Shown piece by piece: positions 56,912 through 64,000 of a stretch of DNA of 64,000 nucleotides. The stretch lies in contig JACPVF010000013.1 in assembly GCA_016191845.1 (NCBI GenBank), positions 310,001-374,000 on the forward strand, in the 5' to 3' direction. Below the pieces are notes generated by a model, which made no database searches, was not told where the DNA came from, and saw nothing but the letters and a program-made list of their open reading frames with translations. This DNA comes from Chloroflexota bacterium. Its GTDB lineage: Bacteria; Chloroflexota; Anaerolineae; Anaerolineales; Villigracilaceae. The translations under genes were made by a program, and so were the position numbers. Each line of letters opens with the position of its first letter. The stretch's first letter is position 1.

Positions 56912-57067
56912 TTACACGGTGCCGAGGCTGGAGTTGATCTTGCTGAACACGTTGCCGATGATCGGGCCGAGGATCATGAGGGCCGCGATAACAACGATGG
57001 CAACCAAAACAAGAATCAGAGCGTACTCAACCAGGCCCTGGCCTTTTTCCTTGGGGGCGAATAACAT
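56912..57067 (-). CDS. flp: Flp-type IVb pilin (copy 3)
   Basis: Manual translation identical at protein level to copy 1 but with synonymous substitutions. Confidence 0.95.
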   Translation of the reverse strand: MLFAPKEKGQGLVEYALILVLVAIVVIAALMILGPIIGNVFSKINSSLGTV

Positions 57068-57202
57068 GGTGTTTTTTCTCCTTTCTTTGAATTCTCTGGG
57101 AGGCCGTCCGCAGAGTTATTCTTATTATATCCAGACCATTCGGGAAGGCAAGGAAATCAAGGGGGATTTGCTATCAAATATGTTAGTCTGACAAAAATGA
57201 AA

Positions 57203-58231
57203 TTAACTGCTGGCAGGCACACTAAAGGCGATACGAGTCCCTTTTCCAACAGCACTGTCTACTTCAAAGCTTCCGCCGAGTATCTCGGCACGTTCGCGGA
57301 TAAGCTTGAGGCCAAGGCTGGCTCCCTCCTCAAGCGAGGAGGTGTCAAATCCCTTACCATTATCGTCCACACTGACGCGTAGGGCTTCGTTGCCCATATC
57401 TAACTGGACTTTGATCGAAGTGGCCTGGCTGTGGCGGGCGGCATTTCCCAATAGTTCCTGAATGGCACGGAACATCATGACCTCGATGTACGGCTCCAGG
57501 CGGCGCTCATTACCCGTCACTTGGAGGTTCACATCCATGGAGGTTTGCTCCTTGAAAGCATCAACATACTTTCGGATGGTCGGAACCAGGCCAAGGTCAT
57601 CAAGCATCATGGGGCGGAGTTCAAAAATGAAGTTACGGACTTTCTGAAAGGTGCCCATGGCGGCCATCTTGAGGTTACCTAATTCATCCTTCGCCTGGGC
57701 GGGGTCGGCGTCCAAGAGGCGCATGGCAATCTCGGTCTGGAGGATAAAATTGGACATGGCCTGAGCGGGCCCGTCGTGCATCTGACGCGAAAGGCGCTGA
57801 CGTTCTGCCTCCTGCGCCTTGACGATCATCTCAATCCCCTCCATCGGGCTTTTTCCAACTCCGGAAGCCGCCGAGGACACAGGACCAGACTGCCCCGCAA
57901 ATTCCAATAATGCCTTGTATTTTTCGAGGTGATGCTTGTCATTTTGGAGCTTGTCGAGCTGGCCCCGCATTACAAACAGGCGCTGCTGCGCATCCAAGGC
58001 CGAATCATAGGCCATGCGGATCTCTTCAGGTGAGACCTGAATGCTTTGTTTTTGGACCTGCTGTAGGTGTGAGGTGATGGCTGCATTCCGTTGGGTTAAC
58101 TTTGTCAACTCACCCTGGCTCTGCTCGATCATTAACGTAACTTCGCGCAGGGAGCGCTGCGTGTCTTCCAACTCGGCTTGCACATTGAAACCGCTCTGAG
58201 CGGTAGTATCTTCCAATTCTTCCAGCGACAT
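57203..58231 (-). CDS. cytoplasmic NarL/DegS-type sensor histidine kinase (HisKA_3 + HATPase)
   Basis: RQRLSRQMHDGPAQAMSNFILQTEIA; ELLGNAARHSQATSIKVQL; DNGKGFD; no TM in N-terminal coiled coil. Confidence 0.92.
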   Translation of the reverse strand: MSLEELEDTTAQSGFNVQAELEDTQRSLREVTLMIEQSQGELTKLTQRNAAITSHLQQVQKQSIQVSPEEIRMAYDSALDAQQRLFVMRGQLDKLQNDKHHLEKYKALLEFAGQSGPVSSAASGVGKSPMEGIEMIVKAQEAERQRLSRQMHDGPAQAMSNFILQTEIAMRLLDADPAQAKDELGNLKMAAMGTFQKVRNFIFELRPMMLDDLGLVPTIRKYVDAFKEQTSMDVNLQVTGNERRLEPYIEVMMFRAIQELLGNAARHSQATSIKVQLDMGNEALRVSVDDNGKGFDTSSLEEGASLGLKLIRERAEILGGSFEVDSAVGKGTRIAFSVPASS

Positions 58232-58236
58232 CGACC

Positions 58237-58938
58237 TTACTCCTCAATTCCAAATTTCGCGTCTTTTAGGGTAACCCAGCCACGCTTGAGGGCGTAGACG
58301 ACGGCTTGTGTGCGATCCTCCACGCCAAATTTGCGCAGGATGGCAGTCACGTGATTCTTCACCGTCTGGTGACTGATTCCCAACAGGCTGGCAATCTCCT
58401 TGTTACTCAAGCCGCGCACCACGCAGGCCAATACTTCCATTTCGCGTTCAGACAATGGATGAAACGGGCTGCCTGGTTCGCTGTACGAGCGCCGCGCACC
58501 TTCCATCTGATCTTCGACCCACTGCTCCACTTCGCGGCGATTGAAGACTTTCTCGCCGATCACAAACTTACCCTCTGCCACCTCGCGGATGATGCGCGGC
58601 AGGCTCTGAGGCTGGAGGTCCTTGGAACAATAGGCGGCAGCGCCCGCCAGCACAGCGTGGATGGCCTGCTCAACATCGTCATATCCAGTCATCAGGAAGA
58701 CACGAGTGGGTAATTTGTCCTGGGTAACCTGATGCGTAATTTGCTGCCCATTCATGCCGGGCAGGTTCACATCCAAAACGGCCACGGCAGGGCGCAGGGA
58801 ACGGATCAGGTTCAAGCCTTCTTCACCATTGGCGGTCTGCCCTACCACATTCATGTCGGGTTCGAGCGACAACGCATCCACAACGCCCTGACGAAACAGC
58901 GGATGGTCATCGACAACGATCAGTGTTATCTGTTTCAT
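58237..58938 (-). CDS. NarL/LuxR-family response regulator
   Basis: REC LIVVDDHPLFRQGVVDAL; HTH LSEREMEVLACVVRGLSNKEIASLLGISHQTVKNHV. Confidence 0.95.
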   Translation of the reverse strand: MKQITLIVVDDHPLFRQGVVDALSLEPDMNVVGQTANGEEGLNLIRSLRPAVAVLDVNLPGMNGQQITHQVTQDKLPTRVFLMTGYDDVEQAIHAVLAGAAAYCSKDLQPQSLPRIIREVAEGKFVIGEKVFNRREVEQWVEDQMEGARRSYSEPGSPFHPLSEREMEVLACVVRGLSNKEIASLLGISHQTVKNHVTAILRKFGVEDRTQAVVYALKRGWVTLKDAKFGIEE

Positions 58939-58984
58939 GTATCCCGTCCGAGTCGGATTTTTCTGCAACGGGTATTTTAACCCA

Positions 58985-60475
58985 TTAAGGTGCATTCCAG
59001 CGGTAAATTGTCATGCTAATGCCATCTATTTCACGCGCAATGACACCATTTGCTACAAAAACAACTTCTTTTCCCTGAATCATCTGGGGGTAGAGATCGG
59101 GGAAGGCGATCAGATAATCGGCACCCTGGGTGTCAAGATAGGCTGCCAGGCGATCCTCGTCGCGGATGAAGGGAATCACTTCAGGTGAGACCAGCCCCGC
59201 CAAGTCGATCAAGGCATGATTGTCGAAGTAACCCAGCGCACCAATATCGTGGACCGCCAACAGGGCATCGGGCGGGAGATTAGCAGCGGCCCACTTTGCA
59301 GCGGTCACCATCTCGCCCTCGATGAAAGCCACATCCCGTGCATAGGAGCGCGCCCCCAGGACGATAAACAAGAGCGTGACCATCGCCAGACTCATCCGCC
59401 AGAACGTATCGGCGATCCAATGATAACGACCAAAGGTCTTGGAGTAGGAAAATTCCACAACGGCCAGTAGACCCAACAAGAAGAAAATGGGCATGGCAGG
59501 CATGACGTAGCGTCCATGCTGATAGACGGGCAGGCGCATCAGATACAACCCCATGTACCCCAACGACCAGGCCAGCGCGGACAGGCTACCCCAGTCCCAC
59601 TTGCGGAAAGAACGCACCGCCCACACCAGCGCGCCAGGAATCAACAGGAAGGACGGGCCAACCAGCAACTGGAGGAGCAACTCGTTCAAGCGCGAGAGGA
59701 TTGGCAGAGTCTGCCAAACGGCGTACTCAGCCTGCTTGGCGTAGAAAGTATTCGGCATGGGCGTGCCGCCGATGAGCAGGTTGAAGAAAAGATAGAACAC
59801 GAACAAAACACCAAATCCGATGAAATACTTGACCAGCCCGCCAAGGCGGGAGCGCATATTCTTTTCGGTCAGGAGGATCGTTAGCACGACAGGGCCGAGC
59901 AGGGTCAGGCCATCGGGGCGGACCCAGACCGAGAGACCCGTCAGCAGGCCGAGGGTCAGGTAGCGGCGGGAACCTGTCATTAACGCGACCAGGATGACGG
60001 TCGCCAGCAATCCGTGGAGCAGGGTCTCCATCCCAGACATGGCCGCCCAAAGCAGGTGCCATTCCACTGCCATGAAGATTCCCACCCAGGGCAGACGCGG
60101 ATGGTAGGCGGGCACCAGAAGACGGGCGGCCGTCTCGCTGACCACGGCCAACGCCCAGAGCGTCAGCAACCCCAGCAGATAGGTCCAGGCGTAGGGTGCG
60201 AGGCGGATCCAAAAGCCGATGGCCAGCAACGCCGACCAAAGCGGCGAGGTGGATCCTGCCGATGGCACGCCCAGGCGGAAGGCCCACTGTCCGTGTTCGG
60301 CCAGGTTGCGTGCAAACGTCAGGTGGATCCACGAATCGTCGAGGGGGAAGCCGATGCGGTACAGCACGGCACAGGTGGCGAGGTAGATCGCGCCTGCAAT
60401 CAGGGTCACGCCACCCAGGATGGCCAGGTCTCGGCGCGGCAGGGGGTTACGGAATATGGAAGATACGCGTGCCAT
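58985..60475 (-). CDS. multi-TM membrane glycosyltransferase-like protein (GT39/ArnT-type)
   Basis: RIGFPLDDSWIHLTFARNLAEHGQWAFRLG; about 10 TM. Confidence 0.75.
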   Translation of the reverse strand: MARVSSIFRNPLPRRDLAILGGVTLIAGAIYLATCAVLYRIGFPLDDSWIHLTFARNLAEHGQWAFRLGVPSAGSTSPLWSALLAIGFWIRLAPYAWTYLLGLLTLWALAVVSETAARLLVPAYHPRLPWVGIFMAVEWHLLWAAMSGMETLLHGLLATVILVALMTGSRRYLTLGLLTGLSVWVRPDGLTLLGPVVLTILLTEKNMRSRLGGLVKYFIGFGVLFVFYLFFNLLIGGTPMPNTFYAKQAEYAVWQTLPILSRLNELLLQLLVGPSFLLIPGALVWAVRSFRKWDWGSLSALAWSLGYMGLYLMRLPVYQHGRYVMPAMPIFFLLGLLAVVEFSYSKTFGRYHWIADTFWRMSLAMVTLLFIVLGARSYARDVAFIEGEMVTAAKWAAANLPPDALLAVHDIGALGYFDNHALIDLAGLVSPEVIPFIRDEDRLAAYLDTQGADYLIAFPDLYPQMIQGKEVVFVANGVIAREIDGISMTIYRWNAP

Positions 60476-61982
60476 TCACTTCACCTAGATAATCGAGTTG
60501 GTCGTACGCTTCGGGATGGTCGTACAGGTCACGAAGCGGTTTTAGTTTGCCCTGCGCTTCGAACGCAAAGTAGTGGACATCGTACCGCTCCGCCACAGCC
60601 AGCAAAGTATCCACGTCGCCATACGGCTGGACGAAGGCGGGTCGCCCCGTCATTAGGTAGTAGCCAGGCGGACTGAGCACGATGACAGGCTCATCCACTG
60701 CTACGCCATGCGCCAGCAGAAATTGTTCGACGGCGGGATAGGATAGTTCGCCCTCCTCCCATCCATGCTGGATGACCCGCGTCCACACCACCCAGACCGA
60801 GAGAATGATCACGATCTGGATGAGGGCCACGCGGAAGATGACGAAGGCCTGTGGAGTAAAGCGGCCTTTGCTCCGCGCCCAAGCTACAACCTCGTCCAGA
60901 CAGTAGGGAGTCAAGGCCCAAAATAGCGGTTGGAGCGCCGCCCCCGCGTGGAAGAAACTTCCACGTGTGCCTGCAAACGGGAAGATGAGGGTCATCACGA
61001 GGAACAGGATGATCCAGGCCAACAAGCCGAGTTGCACGCGGCGATCCTTCCGCTGGAGCCACATCCCGCCGACGATGAACGGGAACAGGATCAGATGTCC
61101 CTGCGCAGCGATGACGGTCTGGAGGTTGTTGGTGAAGGACCACCAACGCACTTTGAGGATCTCCGTCCAGCCGCTGGCCAGCCAGGATTGCAGGGTAAGT
61201 TTCGAGGCGGGGTAAATGAAGGTCTCCTCGTAGACCGTCAGCCAGAGAGCGCGACTCCCTGCGGGTGACATGAGCGCACCAAAAACAGATAGGTTGCGCG
61301 CATACCAGGGTCCCATGATGAAAAGGAATCCCAAAAAGGCGATCGCGCCGTCTTGAATCAGCGAGCCAAACGAGCGCTTCTCGTCACGGACCCGCCAGAG
61401 AATGTAAAGGAAAGTCAATGCCAGCCAGAGCAGGCCGTCGCTACGGGCCAAAGCCATCAAACCAGAGAGCAGTCCCAGCCAGAACCACGGGCGCGGACGG
61501 TCGGCCAGCAGGAAGTACAGTCCGCCCAAGACCATCAGGATGCCGTAGTTATCGGGAACGGGCAAAAAGGGCAAATGAAAAACGGGGAAAACGGCCAGCA
61601 GGCCCGAGGTCCAGGCGAAGGCACGGTTGTGAAAGAACTTGTAGGACAGGGCTGCCGTCAGCGGCGGGACGAGGGCAGCCAACAGGATGAAAGCCAGGCG
61701 ACCTGCGGCATAGGTCTGTGAACCCGTCAACCACATCCCCAAGGCGGAGACGATGGAAGCCAGCGGCAACCAATATCCATGCGAGGGATGCGGGATACCC
61801 GCTGGGTCGTCGAGGTAGTTCCACAGGTAGGGTTCGGTGAAGCCTTTGCCCTGAACGAGCTGCAAGCCGCCCGAGAAGTAGTAGTCAGCGTCGAGGTAGC
61901 CAGGGATGGTCTGGAAGCTGGCGACGACGATTTGCACAACCAGGGCCAGTGCAAAGAGGATGAAGTAGGATCGTTTGCTCAT
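60447..61982 (-). CDS. multi-TM membrane glycosyltransferase-like protein (GT39-type)
   Basis: IPGYLDADYYFSGGLQLVQGKGFTEPYLWNYLDDPAGIPHPSHGYWLPL; TM-rich. Confidence 0.75.
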   Translation of the reverse strand: MSKRSYFILFALALVVQIVVASFQTIPGYLDADYYFSGGLQLVQGKGFTEPYLWNYLDDPAGIPHPSHGYWLPLASIVSALGMWLTGSQTYAAGRLAFILLAALVPPLTAALSYKFFHNRAFAWTSGLLAVFPVFHLPFLPVPDNYGILMVLGGLYFLLADRPRPWFWLGLLSGLMALARSDGLLWLALTFLYILWRVRDEKRSFGSLIQDGAIAFLGFLFIMGPWYARNLSVFGALMSPAGSRALWLTVYEETFIYPASKLTLQSWLASGWTEILKVRWWSFTNNLQTVIAAQGHLILFPFIVGGMWLQRKDRRVQLGLLAWIILFLVMTLIFPFAGTRGSFFHAGAALQPLFWALTPYCLDEVVAWARSKGRFTPQAFVIFRVALIQIVIILSVWVVWTRVIQHGWEEGELSYPAVEQFLLAHGVAVDEPVIVLSPPGYYLMTGRPAFVQPYGDVDTLLAVAERYDVHYFAFEAQGKLKPLRDLYDHPEAYDQLDYLGEVNGTRIFHIP

Positions 61983-63247
61983 CGGTACTCGGGGTGGGTG
62001 ACGCGTTCGGTCCAGGTACGCGGTGGGCGGACCACCCACCAGCGAATCCAATACAGGCCGATCACGGTGGCGACGGGCAGGAACAGGAAGGTCAGGTCGG
62101 TGCGCAAAGGGGCAGGGATGAAGCCGCTGAGATACAGAATCCACGGAGCGGCGAAGAAAAGCGCCAACAGGGAGATGGTCAGCCAGTAACCTGCTTTCCA
62201 ACGCTCGCGGACGGTGGCAAAGATCAGGGCGGCGGCGGGGATCAACACGACGAGATTCTCCGGCCCGCTGCGCAGCCCCGTCAGCGGGGTCAGGCTGAGG
62301 GTCAGGCAGGCGGCCCAATAGAAACGGCGGAAGTCTCCGCTGCGGGCGCGAGCCCATTCAAAAGCCAGGGTCAGCACACTCAGCGCCGTCAGCCCCCAAC
62401 CGAGGCGGGACCCGATCTCGGGCCACAGGCGGACGAAGACCGCGCCTGGCGTGAGGCCGAAGGTCGTGGTCCAGTTGGCGAAGACGCCCACCAGATACGA
62501 GAAGACCCAGCCAGGTTGGACGAGGTAGGCAATGGCAAGCAGCGTAAAGGTCGGGATGATGAAACCGACCAGCACACCTGAGCGCCGCTGGTATGCGACG
62601 TACAACAACACCAACAGAAGGAAGGGGCCACCGATCTCCCAGTGCGCGAAGGCCACCGCGATCAGTGCGCCCGCCAGTTCGTCAGCCTCTTCGCGTAAGG
62701 CCAGCAGAATCCCCAGGTAGACCAGGCCCAACAGGACGGCGGGTGTCCCCTCGTATAGCGCAAACAGGCTGTATAGTCCCAATCCTGCGAACAGGTAGAA
62801 GAGAATCGCAAAGAGTCGACGCGGGCGCCAATCTGCCAGGCGCAGGCTGAGGGCGGTCATTGCAAACAACGCCACTTCAGCAAGGGCCAGGTACAAGCCG
62901 CGCGCCACGCTCGGATTCCCGACCAGACTGAGCGGCGCGTATAAGAGCGTCAGATAATAAGGAAGATTGAAATAATACGGATTTTGTCCCGCCCGAGCGG
63001 CACCACCATAGGCCTGCCGCTGGACGTACGCCGCCACCGCCCCACTGTAAGGTTCGCCGTTGTCCAGCCCGAACGACACGCGGACATTCTTCCACGGCAT
63101 GAGGATTCCGCCGCCGCCCTTCATCCGCTCAGCCAGGACCAGGTTCGCGAACAGGAAAGCCGTCAGCACGGCCGCCAGAATCAGAAAGCCGAACACCAAA
63201 AAGCGGATCTCCGCCGGGCTGAGTTTTTTCTCCTCAATGGGTTTCAC
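61979..63247 (-). CDS. DUF2029/GT87-like polytopic membrane protein
   Basis: TM-rich; PYYFNLPYYLTLLYAPLSLV; overlaps downstream gene by 4 nt. Confidence 0.7.
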   Translation of the reverse strand: MKPIEEKKLSPAEIRFLVFGFLILAAVLTAFLFANLVLAERMKGGGGILMPWKNVRVSFGLDNGEPYSGAVAAYVQRQAYGGAARAGQNPYYFNLPYYLTLLYAPLSLVGNPSVARGLYLALAEVALFAMTALSLRLADWRPRRLFAILFYLFAGLGLYSLFALYEGTPAVLLGLVYLGILLALREEADELAGALIAVAFAHWEIGGPFLLLVLLYVAYQRRSGVLVGFIIPTFTLLAIAYLVQPGWVFSYLVGVFANWTTTFGLTPGAVFVRLWPEIGSRLGWGLTALSVLTLAFEWARARSGDFRRFYWAACLTLSLTPLTGLRSGPENLVVLIPAAALIFATVRERWKAGYWLTISLLALFFAAPWILYLSGFIPAPLRTDLTFLFLPVATVIGLYWIRWWVVRPPRTWTERVTHPEYR

Positions 63248-63632
63248 CTGCCCCCCAATCTCACATGGAACAAGGGTTGGATTTCGAGATCAAGAGAAAG
63301 GCTGTGGGAAATTGGCGCTTGTATTGTGCACTGCATAGCAGGATAATTATAACAAATGGGCTGGTCAATCTCCGTTTCGCGCACAAAAAGGAGCCAGCAT
63401 GGACAAGCCGCGTAAGGCGGTCAAGGAGGGATAGTCCATCATTCGGAGGGAAGTATGCAGTACAAGGCTTTCCATCCTAGGTTTGAAGAAACAGGGTTAG
63501 TGGGGCTGTTAATTTCGATCCCAAATTTCTGCAGAAATCATCCAACTTTGCACGGACGATTAATTCCCAGTTCAAAACCCAAAATTTCAATTCGCTGAAT
63601 GTCAATTATTCGGCTGATAAATAAGGAGCATC

Positions 63633-64000
63633 ATGAATACACAAATGAAGAAGTGCCCTGTCTGCGCAGAAGAGATCAAGGCTGAGGCACTGATTTGCCG
63701 TTTTTGCAAAGCAAGATTCGATATACGAATCAGGGGATATTGCCCCCAAGATCGTCAACTGGTTGACGCGGACAAAAACGGCAAATGTCCAATGTGTGGT
63801 GGCGAACTAACTGATCCTCATGTGGAGAGCGAACTTATCAGAGAGTCGATACAAACACTGCCAAATGCATCTAACTCCACCACTCGATCTGTATCGAATA
63901 ATACTGGCGCTAAAAAAGTCTGGGCGGTTATCGGCACTGTCGTGATCAGTTTGCTGTGCGGATTCCCAGGTGTTCTGATTTTCAGCTTGGGTGCAATTTC
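63633..64000 (+). CDS. zinc-ribbon/TM hypothetical protein, truncated by window end
   Basis: MNTQMKKCPVCAEEIKAEALICRFCKARF...KCPMCGGELTD...TM; GGAG RBS. Confidence 0.7.
   Translation, partial: MNTQMKKCPVCAEEIKAEALICRFCKARFDIRIRGYCPQDRQLVDADKNGKCPMCGGELTDPHVESELIRESIQTLPNASNSTTRSVSNNTGAKKVWAVIGTVVISLLCGFPGVLIFSLGAI

Noticed and set aside
1-64000. tRNA, rRNA or riboswitch
   Set aside because: No convincing TPsiC-arm/cloverleaf, rRNA or riboswitch consensus recognised by eye; tRNAscan-SE/Infernal would be decisive.

Overview
This 64 kb window looks like a bacterial chromosome segment, probably Chloroflexota/Anaerolineales by gene content (inference only). No tRNA, rRNA or CRISPR array was recognised. 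From left to right: (i) an Lrp / two class-III aminotransferases / semialdehyde dehydrogenase operon; (ii) housekeeping genes (uridine kinase, cyclophilin, VTT membrane protein, M20 peptidase, CBS-ACT, pseudouridine synthase); (iii) a plant-glycan-type cluster (GH2, DUF2804, SnoaL-like, GH127, sugar MFS); (iv) an ADP-forming acyl-CoA synthetase with a GNAT domain, an MFS transporter, a DUF4332-like protein and an old-yellow-enzyme-type reductase; (v) a ~17 kb co-oriented accessory island (about 23.9-41.3 kb). The island holds a type I R-M system with two tandem hsdM genes, a higBA module with an ImmA/IrrE-type antitoxin, a DUF6236-like gene, hsdS, hsdR, an LRR-Roc-COR (Roco) GTPase abutting hsdR, an EACC1-like small protein overlapping a caspase-EF-hand-arrestin-TM protein, and three membrane/secreted proteins (one SUMF1/FGE-like). 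One of these carries the same G-rich motif as the Roco C-terminus. I consider this island the best candidate for an undescribed system. (vi) A 13-unit, 21-bp (heptapeptide-encoding) degenerate repeat next to a small conserved-looking gene; (vii) scpB, lipoproteins, UDP-sugar decarboxylase, GtrA, folB/folE, hpf, comF; (viii) a Tad/Flp pilus locus with three pilin genes (two encoding identical proteins, one GTG-started and absent from the ORF track) and an upstream NarL-type two-component pair; (ix) membrane glycosyltransferases. A dispersed 'TCCTGAGC-GTAGTCGAAGG'-like repeat family recurs, including one copy apparently inserted in frame in the GH127 gene.
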